NCBI GenBank assembly: GCA_003170295.1
Contig: PNAJ01000146.1
Location: 35,168 to 99,167, forward strand
DNA: 64,000 nucleotides
Reading direction: 5' to 3'
Source: Bryobacterales bacterium
Lineage (GTDB): Bacteria > Acidobacteriota > Terriglobia > Bryobacterales > Bryobacteraceae
The translations under genes were made by a program, and so were the position numbers. Below are positions 1 to 8,380 of the stretch, one piece after another; position 1 is the stretch's first letter; every line of letters starts with the position of its first letter. The notes under the pieces are model-generated. The model ran no database searches, had not been told where the DNA came from, and saw only the letters and a program-made list of their open reading frames with translations.

Positions 1-7
1 GTCCGGC

Positions 8-30
8 GCGGACCAGGGGGTCCGCCCCAC
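8..30. repeat. Intergenic hairpin followed by CCCAC
   Basis: A 7-bp inverted repeat (GCGGACC and GGTCCGC) is directly followed by CCCAC. The same design, a GC-rich hairpin with a CCCAC 3' flank, recurs at 75-105, 926-956 and 10218-10241. The stem sequences differ, so this is a family of architecture rather than one identical repeat. No T-tract follows, so it is not a classical intrinsic terminator. Whether it belongs to a gene left of the window cannot be seen. Confidence 0.5.
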
Positions 31-62
31 GCGGACAAGTGCGCGAACCTCAGAGACAGAAA

Positions 63-128
63 AGCCGCCTAAAAGGCGGCTGCCGCCAGGATTGGCCGCC
101 CCACACGGAACACGGCGTAGATTGAGGC
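63..128. repeat. Compound intergenic hairpin element
   Basis: A perfect hairpin (AGCCGCCT, AAA, AGGCGGCT; 63-81) runs into a second palindromic unit at 75-105 that is nearly identical to 926-956. The right end (about 104-128) reads CACGGAACACGGCGTAGATT. That tail recurs with a two-base insertion at about 6873-6893, next to another hairpin (6834-6851). These look like copies of one dispersed non-coding element. Mobility is inferred from recurrence only. Confidence 0.55.
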
Positions 129-162
129 CGGCTGCCAACCGGCTTGCTTAAGAGAGGCGACT

Positions 163-892
163 ATGAAGACTACTGGGAATACGATTCTGATTACGGGCGG
201 GGGTTCCGGGAGGGGGCGGGCTCGCGAGGGCGTTTCATGAGCTTGGCAATCATGTGATCGTCGGTGGACGGCGGCGGGAAGTTCTGGAGAAGACTGGACT
301 GGATTTCGTGGTGCTCGATACGCGGGACCGGGCTAGCATCGCGTCGGCCGCGGCAGAGGTGACCGGCAGGTTTCCGCAATTGAACGTGGTGATCAACAAC
401 GCGGGGGTGCAGCGGCGGCATGATTTTTCCGTCCATGTGAATGAGCGGGAAATCGCGGAGGAGATCGAGACAAATATTATGGGCGTGATCGGAATGGTGA
501 CGGCGTTTCTGCCGCACTTGAAGAGCAAGCCTTCGGCGACGATTATCAATGTGTCGTCAGGATTGGCGTTCGTCCCGATGGCGCGATTTCCGGTTTACTG
601 CGCGACGAAGGCGTTTGTCCATTCGTTCACGGTGTCCCTGCGGCATCAACTGAAAAACACCAAGGTGAGGGTGATCGAACTCGCTCCGCCGTGGGTTGCT
701 ACGGATTTGGGCGCGGGACATACGGAGGCGGAGCCTGGGAGAGGACCGATGCCGCTGGACGCGTTCATCGAAGCTGCGATGAAAGATCTCGCTTCGGATG
801 CGGAGGAGTTGGCAGTGGCGGGGGCGAAGTTTCTTTATGGGGCGGGGGTTGGAGAGAAATTTGCGGAGGTCTTCGAGCAGATGAATCCGTAG
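163..892 (+). pseudogene. Short-chain dehydrogenase/reductase (DltE-like), frameshifted near the N-terminus
   Basis: The first codons from the ATG at 163, preceded by an AGAGAGGC-like ribosome site, read MKTTGNTILITGGGSG, the start of an SDR Rossmann fold. That frame then hits a stop at 238-240. The rest of the enzyme continues one frame over: LARAFHELGNHVIVGGRR, then NNAG, the catalytic Ser in NVSSGLAFVP and the YxxxK motif YCATK. Adding two bases after position 211 restores GSGIGGGLARAF, so a 2-base deletion in a G-run explains the break. The product would be an NAD(P)-dependent oxidoreductase similar to DltE/YbbO-type SDRs. The remainder of the frame is intact, so this is either a very recent pseudogene or a sequencing error in the G-rich stretch. 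Substrate unknown. Confidence 0.8.
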
Positions 893-925
893 ACGGTCGC
901 TCGGTAGGACGAGCCTCCTTGAAAG

Positions 926-956
926 GGCGGCTGCCGCCAAAATTGGCGGCCCCACA
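926..956. repeat. Hairpin repeat between convergent genes
   Basis: A GCCGCCA/TGGCGGC hairpin (933-950) followed by CCCCACA is nearly identical to 75-105. It lies between the convergent ends of the SDR remnant and the PEP-CTERM gene, where it could end transcription from either side. It has no U-tract. Confidence 0.55.
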
Positions 957-968
957 AGATTGCCTGTT

Positions 969-1580
969 TCAGGCTTGGCGAAGGAATTTGCGCGCGAACG
1001 CCAAGGCTAGGATGCCGGAACCGAACAGGACGAAGCTCGCCGGTTCTGGGCTCAGGAGTTCGAAGGATTCCGAAGGGATCGTGCCTTGGATGGTCTGGCT
1101 CGCCGATCCCAGATTGTTGGCGCCCTCTGCCCACGAGACGCCGAAGCCCTGCGCGCTGGTTGCATTCTGGATTTGGAGCCAATATGTGCCTGCGGCCAGA
1201 AACAGGTTGGGCACTCCAAAACTAACCTGGTAAACATCGCCAATGTGGCTGTTAGGGATCCAGGGGTGATCAAAGGTCGCGGCGAGCGAGACGCCGGTTC
1301 CGGAGGCCAGCGTCGTACCGCCGAAGGACGCAGTGGTGATCAGCCAATCCAGGCTGGTGGGGGTATCGCCTACAAAGACGTCAACCTGAAGAATTGCCTC
1401 GACCACGGTCGAATCGGAGGAAAGAGTAAAGGAGTCGGATACTTGATACGGTCCGTCGATGGTGTGGTAAGTGTTGTTTCCGGCGTCAGGACCGTTATCG
1501 TAAATGACGCCGGCCGAAGCCGGAACCGCCGAGAGTGCGCAGACAGCGGCCACTAGAGACAAAAAAGGCTTTAAATTCAA
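969..1580 (-). CDS. PEP-CTERM sorting domain protein, secreted
   Basis: A 203-residue protein. It has a Sec signal peptide (residues 1-23, ending PASA), a beta-rich middle without a recognisable catalytic motif, and a C-terminal PEP-CTERM tripartite signal: SPEPASF, then a hydrophobic helix (VLFGSGILALAF) and a basic tail (ARKFLRQA). In this class the exosortase EpsH/XrtA recognises the PEP motif, cleaves it and routes the protein to the envelope. No exosortase gene lies in the window. Translation probably begins at TTG, because a GGAGG sits 6 bases upstream and the signal peptide follows directly. The middle resembles generic PEP-CTERM surface proteins; function unknown. Confidence 0.85.
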   Translation of the reverse strand: MNLKPFLSLVAAVCALSAVPASAGVIYDNGPDAGNNTYHTIDGPYQVSDSFTLSSDSTVVEAILQVDVFVGDTPTSLDWLITTASFGGTTLASGTGVSLAATFDHPWIPNSHIGDVYQVSFGVPNLFLAAGTYWLQIQNATSAQGFGVSWAEGANNLGSASQTIQGTIPSESFELLSPEPASFVLFGSGILALAFARKFLRQA

Positions 1581-1688
1581 AGGGGTCCTCCGAGTAATTG
1601 GGCAAAAATTCAGAGTAGCGTTGTAAGGACCCTAAGGGCAAGCGGATATTTGCCTTATTTTCGTAGAAAGTACTACGGCTGGACACTG

Positions 1689-2702
1689 CTACATTTTTAT
1701 GACGACTCGGAAGCGGGCTTTGCCGCTGATCATACGGTCGTAGGCCGCGGCGGCTTGGGATAGAGGGAAGGTTTCGATCATGGGACGGATGCCGCTGAGG
1801 GCTGCGAGGCGCATGGCGTCCTCCGAGTCGGTGGCGGTGCCGGAGGGCCAGCCTCGTACGGAGCGGCGGGCCATCACGATTTGCACGGGCGAGACTTCGA
1901 TGTTGTCGGGGCCGACGCCAACGACCATCAGAGTGCCGTCGACACCGAGGCCGGCGACCAGAGGGGTCATCGATTTGGAGTCGGGCGCGGTAGCCAGGAT
2001 GGTTTTCGCGCCGCCTAGTTTCTGCAAAGCCTCGGCGGGGTTTTGGGCGTTGGTATCGATGTAATGATGCGCGCCTAGTTTCGTCGCGAAGTCTTTCTTG
2101 TCCTCGCCACGGCCGATGGCGGCAGTTTCGAATCCCATCTTATTGGCGTATTGGATGCCGAGATGGCCGAGTCCACCGAGGCCTTGCACCGCGACCAAGT
2201 CGCCGGGCTTGGCTCCGCTGTGACGGAGGGCGTTGAAGGTGGTGATGCCGGCGCAGAGGAGCGGAGCGGCTTCGGCAAAGTTGAGAGCGTCGGGGATCGC
2301 GGCTAGGCCTTGGGCGGAGGTGATCATGTACTCGGAGTAGCCACCGTCGTAGACGATGCCGGGGATTTGGAGATTCTGACAGGCGGCGAAGTCGCCTCGG
2401 CGGCACGGATGGCAGATGGTGCAATGGCCACCGGCCCAGCCAATGCCGACGCGCTGTCCTTTGGTCCAGTTGGTGACGCCCTCGCCCAGAGCATCGACGA
2501 CGCCGGTGACTTCATGGCCGGGGATGCGGGGGTAAGCGATTCCTGGGAAAAGGCTCTCCTTAGTGATGACGTCGCTGTGACAGATGCCGCAGGCTGCTAC
2601 TTTTACGCGGACTTTGCCGGGGCCGGGATCGGGGATCGGGCGGTCGGCTATTTCGATGGGGCCATGAGGGGTGGTGACTTGGGCTACGCGCATGTTTTCC
2701 AT
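1689..2702 (-). CDS. Zinc-dependent alcohol dehydrogenase (MDR superfamily)
   Basis: A medium-chain NAD(P)-dependent alcohol dehydrogenase of about 337 residues. The catalytic zinc motif CGICHSD is followed by GHEVTGVV, the structural-zinc cluster CTICHPCRRGDFAAC and the Rossmann motif VQGLGGLGHLGIQYA. The order and spacing match the AdhA/AdhP class that oxidises primary alcohols or reduces aldehydes. The start is uncertain: the frame is open to a GTG at 2747, but homologues begin near MRVAQV, so ATG 2702 (or 2693) is preferred. The gene is divergent from the small gene at 2812. Substrate cannot be told from sequence. Confidence 0.88.
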   Translation of the reverse strand: MENMRVAQVTTPHGPIEIADRPIPDPGPGKVRVKVAACGICHSDVITKESLFPGIAYPRIPGHEVTGVVDALGEGVTNWTKGQRVGIGWAGGHCTICHPCRRGDFAACQNLQIPGIVYDGGYSEYMITSAQGLAAIPDALNFAEAAPLLCAGITTFNALRHSGAKPGDLVAVQGLGGLGHLGIQYANKMGFETAAIGRGEDKKDFATKLGAHHYIDTNAQNPAEALQKLGGAKTILATAPDSKSMTPLVAGLGVDGTLMVVGVGPDNIEVSPVQIVMARRSVRGWPSGTATDSEDAMRLAALSGIRPMIETFPLSQAAAAYDRMISGKARFRVVIKM

Positions 2703-2811
2703 GATGCTCGGAAGGGCGATCACGATGCAAGAAGTTGAAATTGTCACATTTCTTCAAGTAGTTAGCGAGGGGCGGGTCGGGGAACGGCGCGGGGCGGAGC
2801 AAAGATTGGGC

Positions 2812-3051
2812 ATGAAGAAATATATCCGCGAGATGATCGACGATCTGAAGCGTGGCAAGGGGTCGAAGGACTTTATTCCGGCGGTGCCGAAGGGTCCGAA
2901 GGAGAGCGTGGTGACGGAGCTGACGCCTCCGCCGGAGCCGACGACGGCTGAGGATTTGTCGAATCAGGAGCTATCGAAAAATGCGGAAGAACGCGTGAAG
3001 CAGTTGGACTATCAGGCGCAGCAGAGTGAGAGATTGCAGACTAATTCGTGA
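2812..3051 (+). CDS. Small charged hypothetical protein
   Basis: A 79-residue protein beginning MKKYIREMIDDLKRGKG, then a Pro/Glu-rich linker (TPPPEPTTAEDL) and a helical end rich in Gln and Glu. No signal peptide or membrane helix is visible. The ATG at 2812 was chosen because the N-terminus from there looks coherent, while the upstream frame is antisense to the alcohol dehydrogenase. Its stop codon touches the repeat at 3051-3080. Family not recognised. Confidence 0.6.
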   Translation: MKKYIREMIDDLKRGKGSKDFIPAVPKGPKESVVTELTPPPEPTTAEDLSNQELSKNAEERVKQLDYQAQQSERLQTNS

Positions 3052-3080
3052 GCACCGCTCCCTGCGGTCACGGCTCGGTA
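3051..3080. repeat. 30-bp REP-like repeat, copy 1
   Basis: This 30-base sequence is identical to 4225-4254, in the same orientation, and the two copies bracket anmK. It contains GCTCCCTGCGGTCACGGCTC, which has partial dyad symmetry of the kind seen in REP sequences. A REP-associated transposase gene is present elsewhere in the window (44113-44796), but a link to this repeat is only inference. Confidence 0.7.
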
Positions 3081-3109
3081 GGTCAGACGGGCGGTTTGGT
3101 GAAGCAGGG

Positions 3110-4219
3110 TCAGCTGGGGGAGCTTTTGCCTAGGATCGCGGGGTGGCGGGCGCCGGTCGCGGACGGTATATTCGCGGGGCGGCCTTTCACGAACTCGTGG
3201 GCGAGCACGGCAAAGGCGATGGCTTCCTTGGCGTCGGGATCGATGCCGTGACTGGCGGTGGTCGTGATGGCGAGATGGGGCAGGAGCTCGCGGAGGCGGC
3301 GCATGATTTGACGGTTGTGGATGCCTCCGCCGGAGGCGATCAGCTCGGTGGTTTTGGGGATTGCCAGCGCGATGGATTGGGCGGTGAACTCAGTGGCGGT
3401 GGCGATTAGATCGTCGATGGGGATGCCGGTGGCGATGAGGCCGCTGGCGAATTCGTGGCCGAACTGTTCTCGGCCGGCGGTTTTGGGCGGATCCAAGGCA
3501 AAGTAGGGGTCGGAGAGCATGGCTTCCAGCATGCGGGGGTGGATTTTTGAGGCGCGGGCGATGCGGCCGTCGCGATCGTAACGCTGGCGGCCCTGGGTCT
3601 TGTGAGAGACAAGGGTGTCGATGATCATGTTGCCGGGGCCGGTGTCGAAGGCGATGATGTCGGAGGGCTTGGCGGAGGCGGGGATTACGGTGATGTTCGC
3701 GATGCCTCCGATGTTGAGGGCTACGCGGGCGATGCGGCGGTGACGGAAGAGAAGATAGTCGACGTAGGGGACCAGGGGCGCGCCTTTGCCTCCGGCTGCC
3801 ATATCGCGTTCGCGGAAATTCGAGATGGTGTGGATGCCGGTTCGCTCGGCCACGACCGCGGCTTCGCCGATTTGCAGAGTGCTCGCGACTCGCATGCCCA
3901 GGTATTCGACTTGCTGTCCTTCGTGGAAGATGGTTTGGCCGTGCATGCCGCAGAGGTCGATGGATTTTAGGAGAATGCGTTTACGGCGAGCGGTTTCGTG
4001 GATGGCGTCGGCATAGAGAGCGCCTAGCAGGAAGTTGAGGCGGGCGATCGTCGCGGTGTGGGTGATGTTGTTGGAGACGGAGAGGAGGGCTTCGCGGACG
4101 GCTTTAGGGTAAGGGATGGAGTGGAAGGCTACCGGGGTTATCTTCTTGTCATGGATATCTATGATTGCTACGTCGATGCCGTCTAAAGAGGTGCCGGACA
4201 TCAGGCCTGCTATTCTCAT
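3110..4219 (-). CDS. anmK: Anhydro-N-acetylmuramic acid kinase
   Basis: AnmK phosphorylates and hydrolyses 1,6-anhydro-N-acetylmuramic acid to MurNAc-6-phosphate, the entry step for recycling peptidoglycan sugars in the cytoplasm. The 369-residue length fits the family. The N-terminus carries the diagnostic IAGLMSGTSLDGID. NIGGIANITVI and DTGPGNMIID follow, as in the sugar-kinase/actin fold, and a late glycine motif ASGGGIHNR is present. The ATG at 4219 directly precedes the signature motif. The gene lies downstream of mutS in the same direction, separated by one copy of the 30-bp repeat. The MurNAc-6-P etherase partner is not in the window. Confidence 0.96.
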   Translation of the reverse strand: MRIAGLMSGTSLDGIDVAIIDIHDKKITPVAFHSIPYPKAVREALLSVSNNITHTATIARLNFLLGALYADAIHETARRKRILLKSIDLCGMHGQTIFHEGQQVEYLGMRVASTLQIGEAAVVAERTGIHTISNFRERDMAAGGKGAPLVPYVDYLLFRHRRIARVALNIGGIANITVIPASAKPSDIIAFDTGPGNMIIDTLVSHKTQGRQRYDRDGRIARASKIHPRMLEAMLSDPYFALDPPKTAGREQFGHEFASGLIATGIPIDDLIATATEFTAQSIALAIPKTTELIASGGGIHNRQIMRRLRELLPHLAITTTASHGIDPDAKEAIAFAVLAHEFVKGRPANIPSATGARHPAILGKSSPS

Positions 4220-4224
4220 GTTGG

Positions 4225-4254
4225 AGCACCGCTCCCTGCGGTCACGGCTCGGTA
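4225..4254. repeat. 30-bp REP-like repeat, copy 2
   Basis: Identical to 3051-3080. It sits in the short gap between mutS and anmK, just upstream of the anmK start codon. Confidence 0.7.
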
Positions 4255-4289
4255 GAGCATTGGTGGAAATGGGGAGGTGGACGGTTCCA

Positions 4290-6821
4290 TTAGGATTTCA
4301 GGTCTCGCTGGAGGTCGGAGAGGAGTTGGAGGGCTTCTATGGGGCGGAGTTCGTCGATTTTTACTTGGCGGATGCGGTCGGCGATGTCGTGGTTGATGGG
4401 CTCGAAGAGGCGGATTTGCACGGGGGCGTTTTGGGGAACGAAGTCCTCGTGATGGGCTAGAATTTCGCGCGCGCGTTCGATGACGGACATGGGGAGCGCG
4501 GCCAGGCGCGCTACTTCGATGCCATAACTTTTATCGGCGGCTCCGGGTTCGACTTTGCGCAGGAAGAGGATCTGGTCGGCGGATTCCTTGACGGAGACGT
4601 GGAGATTGCGGACGCCGGGGAGGGTGTCGGCTAGCTCGGTTAGTTCGTGATAGTGGGTCGCGAAGAGAGTTTTCGCGCGGATGTTGCGATGGATGTGCTC
4701 GACTACGGCCCAGGCTAGGGCGAGGCCGTCGTAGGTCGAAGTGCCGCGGCCGATTTCGTCTAACACTACTAAGCTGCGCGACGTGGCGGTGTTGAGGATG
4801 ACGGCGGTTTCGGTCATCTCTACCATGAAGGTGGAGCGTCCGCGAGCGAGGTTGTCGGCCGCGCCGATTCTCGTGAAGACGCGATCGACGATGGGGAGCA
4901 CGGCGGATTCGGCGGGCACGAAGGAGCCCATCTGCGCGAGGATCGTGAGGAGCGCCGCTTGACGAAGATAGGTGGATTTGCCGCCCATGTTGGGTCCAGT
5001 GATGACGGCGATGAATTCATTTTCGGGGTGGAAATAGATGTCGTTGGGGATGAAGCGCTGGGCGTCCTTGGCGGCCAACTTTTCGATGACGGGATGGCGG
5101 GCGCCGATGACGCGAGTTTCTCCGGCATCATTGAAGCGCGGGCGGGTGTAGCGGTTTTCGGCGGCTATTTCCGCGAGGGCGACGGTGACATCGAGCTCGG
5201 CGATGGCGGAGGCGGTCGCTTTGATGCGGGCGGCGTGCGAGGCGGTTAAGGCGCGGAGATTCTCGAAAATCTCACGCTCAATGACTAACATCTTCTCCTC
5301 GGCTTCGAGGATTTTTACTTCCAGCTCCTTCAACTCGGGTGTCGTGAAGCGTTCGGCGTTTACGAGCGTTTGCTTGCGTTCGTAATCGGGCGGGGCGAGA
5401 TGCATGTTCGCCTTCGAGATTTCTATGTAGTAGCCGAAGACGTTATTGAAGCGGACTTTCAACGACGCTATGTTGGTGCGGGTGCGTTCACGCGTCTCGA
5501 TTTGGGCTAAATAGGTCTTGCTGTTTTTCGAGATGTCGCGGAGCTCGTCGAGACGGGGGTCGAAGCCGTCGCGGATTACCCCCAGGTCGGTGAGATTTAC
5601 TGGGGGCTCGTCGGAGATTGCAGATAGGACGGGGTCGCGGACTTCTTCGATTTCGTCGAGGTCGAGATTTTGCGATTTCGCGCCTTCCAGGCGTTTTTTT
5701 AGGGACGGGACAACTCCTAGCGATTTGGCTAGCGCGGCTAAGTCGCGCGGGCCCGCGGTTGAGAGGGCGAGTTTTGAAAGAAGGCGTTCGAGGTCCAGGA
5801 TTGTCGAGAGGTCGTTGGCGATGGCGGCGCGGAGGATCGGGGTCGCGTGCAATTCGGCTACGGCATCGAGTCTCGCGTCGATTTCTTTGACGTCGATGGA
5901 GGGAGCTAGAAGGCGGCGGCGGAGGAGGCGGCCACCCATGCCGGTGCGGGTGCGATCTAGAACGTGGAGTAACGTCGATTCCTTGGATTCGCCGGCGAAG
6001 AGAGGCTCAACAAGTTCTAGGTTGCGGACGGTGGTCGAATCGAGAACGAGCGCGTCGGCTCGGTTGTAGAAGGCGGGGCGTTCTAAATGATCGAGCGCGG
6101 CACGCTGGGTTTCGCGAAGATAGTGGAGCAACGCGGCAGCGGCTCCCGTCGCGAGCGGGCGATTTTCGAGACCGCATCCATCGAGCGACAGGAGATGAAA
6201 ATGGTCGCACAGGCTCCGGGCGGCGTAATCGGGACCGAAGACCCAGGGCTCGACATCGGTTTTGAGGCAGGGGAGTTTCAGGGGAGAGCCGGTGGGGGCC
6301 AGGGCTTCCTTGGCGTTCAGAGATTCCAGAGCTGAGGACACTTCGGCGGCGTCGATTTCTGTCGCGCGGAATTCGCCGGTGGAGACGTCGACGTGGGCTA
6401 CGCCTGCGCGCGTTGTGTCGGCGAAGACGGCGGCTAAATAATTATTTTCGTGCGAGCGGAGGACTGCGGCGTTCATCGCGGTGCCGGGGGTTACTATGCG
6501 CGTGACTTCGCGGCGGACTAGTTTTTTGCCCGCGCTGGCTTCCTCCATCTGATCGCAGATGGCGACGCGATAGCCTTTCTGGATCAGGCGCGCGATGTAG
6601 CCTTCCGAGGCGTGATAGGGGACGCCGCACATCGGAATGGGCTGACCTTTTTCCTTGTTGCGGGCGGTGAGGGTGATCTCCAGCTCGCGTGCGGCGGTGA
6701 TGGCGTCGTCGAAAAAGAGTTCGTAGAAATCGCCGAGGCGGAAGAGCAGAAGGGCGTTGGGGACTTGCTGCTTGATGCCGTGATACTGGCGCATCAGGGG
6801 GGTTTCGGGGGCGGGAGTCAT
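4290..6821 (-). CDS. mutS: DNA mismatch repair protein MutS
   Basis: MutS recognises mismatches and small loops and recruits MutL. The 843-residue protein has the complete architecture. The mismatch-binding N-terminal domain holds the GDFYELF motif with the Phe-x-Glu wedge (about residues 30-36). Connector and core/lever domains follow, then the ATPase with Walker A GPNMGGKST (about 608-616), LDEIGRGTSTYDG and ATHYHEL, and a C-terminal helical segment. The length and the ATG at 6821 match MutS1. No mutL is present nearby. The gene is separated from glutamate dehydrogenase upstream by a hairpin repeat. Confidence 0.97.
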   Translation of the reverse strand: MTPAPETPLMRQYHGIKQQVPNALLLFRLGDFYELFFDDAITAARELEITLTARNKEKGQPIPMCGVPYHASEGYIARLIQKGYRVAICDQMEEASAGKKLVRREVTRIVTPGTAMNAAVLRSHENNYLAAVFADTTRAGVAHVDVSTGEFRATEIDAAEVSSALESLNAKEALAPTGSPLKLPCLKTDVEPWVFGPDYAARSLCDHFHLLSLDGCGLENRPLATGAAAALLHYLRETQRAALDHLERPAFYNRADALVLDSTTVRNLELVEPLFAGESKESTLLHVLDRTRTGMGGRLLRRRLLAPSIDVKEIDARLDAVAELHATPILRAAIANDLSTILDLERLLSKLALSTAGPRDLAALAKSLGVVPSLKKRLEGAKSQNLDLDEIEEVRDPVLSAISDEPPVNLTDLGVIRDGFDPRLDELRDISKNSKTYLAQIETRERTRTNIASLKVRFNNVFGYYIEISKANMHLAPPDYERKQTLVNAERFTTPELKELEVKILEAEEKMLVIEREIFENLRALTASHAARIKATASAIAELDVTVALAEIAAENRYTRPRFNDAGETRVIGARHPVIEKLAAKDAQRFIPNDIYFHPENEFIAVITGPNMGGKSTYLRQAALLTILAQMGSFVPAESAVLPIVDRVFTRIGAADNLARGRSTFMVEMTETAVILNTATSRSLVVLDEIGRGTSTYDGLALAWAVVEHIHRNIRAKTLFATHYHELTELADTLPGVRNLHVSVKESADQILFLRKVEPGAADKSYGIEVARLAALPMSVIERAREILAHHEDFVPQNAPVQIRLFEPINHDIADRIRQVKIDELRPIEALQLLSDLQRDLKS

Positions 6822-6833
6822 TGGTTAACAAGA

Positions 6834-6893
6834 CCTCGGCTGAAGCCGAGGCTGCAAGCTGAAGCTCGCGCCACCCGGAACACTAGGCGTAGA
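6834..6893. repeat. Hairpin repeat with shared tail
   Basis: A perfect 8-bp stem (CCTCGGCT, GA, AGCCGAGG; 6834-6851) is followed by a tail CCCGGAACACTAGGCGTAGATT that matches the tail at 104-128 apart from two bases. It fills the gap between the glutamate dehydrogenase stop and the mutS start. It could attenuate read-through, but no U-tract is present. Confidence 0.5.
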
Positions 6894-8163
6894 TTCCTCT
6901 TAATTTGATGGCGTAGGCTACTCGGTCGAGGGCTAGCATGTAGGCGGCGGTGCGGTTGTTGACGCTGTGTTTTTCGGCGTAGGCGACTACGTCCTGGAAG
7001 CTATTGATCATGATTTCTTCGAGGCGGTCGTTCACCATTTGCTCATTCCAGAAATACCCTTGCCGGTCCTGCACCCATTCGAAATACGATACGGTGACGC
7101 CGCCGGCATTGGCGAGAATGTCGGGGATTACGAAGATTCCTTTTTCGGCTAGGATCGAATCGGCGACGTGCGTGGTGGGACCGTTGGCGCCTTCGCAGAG
7201 GATTTTCGTGCGCAGGCGGTGGGCGTTGTCGGACGTGATGACGTTTTCTTTCGCGGCGGGCAGAAGCACATCGGTTTCGAGGAACATCGCTTCGGTTTTG
7301 TCGATCATTTCACCACCCGAGAAGCCGGCGATGGAACCGGTTTCGTTGCGGTGCTTCATGAGCGCGGGTATATCGAGACCGCCCGCGTTGTAGATCGCGC
7401 AGTCCCATTCGACGATGCAGACGATTTTGAAGCCGGCACGGGACATGAGCTTCGCGGCCATGCCGCCGACGTTTCCGAATCCTTGAATCACAACGCGCGT
7501 GGAAGAGCGTTCGAGGCCGAGGCGGCGGAGGGCCTGCTCCGTCACGATCATGCATCCGCGGCCGGTGGCTTCGGGACGGCCTTTCGATCCGCCAAGGTTG
7601 ATGGGCTTGCCGGTGACGACGGCGGTTTGCGTGTGGCGGGCGTGCATGGAATACGTGTCCATGATCCACGCCATGGTCTGCTCATTGGTGTTCATGTCGG
7701 GCGCGGGGACGTCTTTTTCGGGTCCGATGAAGTCGAACAGCTCCGCAGTGTAGCGGCGGGTAATGCGCTCGATTTCAGAAGGTGAGAGCAGGGTCGGATC
7801 GCAGATGACGCCGCCTTTTCCGCCGCCGAAGGGGAGATTGGTGACGGCGCACTTCCAGGTCATCCACGCGGCGAGGGCGCGGACTTCATCGAGGGTGACA
7901 TCGGGCGCGTAACGGATGCCGCCTTTCGCAGGACCGCGCGCGATGGAGTGCTGGACGCGATAACCAGTGAAGACTTCGAGGCGTCCGTCGTCGAGCGAGA
8001 CGGGAATATGGACGATGATTTCGCGCGAGGGACTGCGCAGGACTTTTTGCATCCCCTCATCTAAGCCGAGGCGGGCGGCGGCTTCGTCGAAGCGGACCTC
8101 GGCGGATATCTTGGGATTGAATTCGGATTCGAGGGTCGACGGCGGGGTCGCTTCGAGGATCAT
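6883..8163 (-). CDS. Glutamate dehydrogenase (Glu/Leu/Phe/Val dehydrogenase family)
   Basis: A 426-residue NAD(P)-dependent amino-acid dehydrogenase that interconverts glutamate and 2-oxoglutarate plus ammonia. It has the substrate-lysine region [13 protein letters not shown] and [15 protein letters not shown], then [10 protein letters not shown], the dinucleotide fold [16 protein letters not shown], and [14 protein letters not shown] near the end. All are typical of hexameric GDH. The frame is open to 8382, but a GGAGAG site lies 6 bases before ATG 8163 and the conserved protein starts there. The gene is divergent from the isomerase-like gene at 8381. Coenzyme preference cannot be stated. 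Confidence 0.94.
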   Translation of the reverse strand: MILEATPPSTLESEFNPKISAEVRFDEAAARLGLDEGMQKVLRSPSREIIVHIPVSLDDGRLEVFTGYRVQHSIARGPAKGGIRYAPDVTLDEVRALAAWMTWKCAVTNLPFGGGKGGVICDPTLLSPSEIERITRRYTAELFDFIGPEKDVPAPDMNTNEQTMAWIMDTYSMHARHTQTAVVTGKPINLGGSKGRPEATGRGCMIVTEQALRRLGLERSSTRVVIQGFGNVGGMAAKLMSRAGFKIVCIVEWDCAIYNAGGLDIPALMKHRNETGSIAGFSGGEMIDKTEAMFLETDVLLPAAKENVITSDNAHRLRTKILCEGANGPTTHVADSILAEKGIFVIPDILANAGGVTVSYFEWVQDRQGYFWNEQMVNDRLEEIMINSFQDVVAYAEKHSVNNRTAAYMLALDRVAYAIKLRGIYA

Positions 8164-8365
8164 GTGTGGCTCTCCAAGATTTATTATCACGCACCGACGC
8201 GGAGGGCGCGGAGTAAGACGGGGCTTAGAAAATGTCGATGAAACAGAAGAGGAATGCGACTCGTCACTTTTTCCAAGAGGCTCGGTCATTTCTATTGCGG
8301 AAACTTTCGCGTCTGTCCGCATGCTGACGCATGGCGGTTCCGGGTTTCGAGCGTGAGCGGCGCGG

Positions 8366-8371
8366 TATGAT
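8366..8371 (+). promoter_or_regulatory. Candidate -10 box of the isomerase-like gene
   Basis: TATGAT matches 5 of 6 bases of the sigma70 -10 consensus. It ends 9 bases before ATG 8381, which would give a transcript with almost no leader. No convincing -35 box or ribosome site was found. Confidence 0.4.
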
Positions 8372-8380
8372 AAGCGATTC

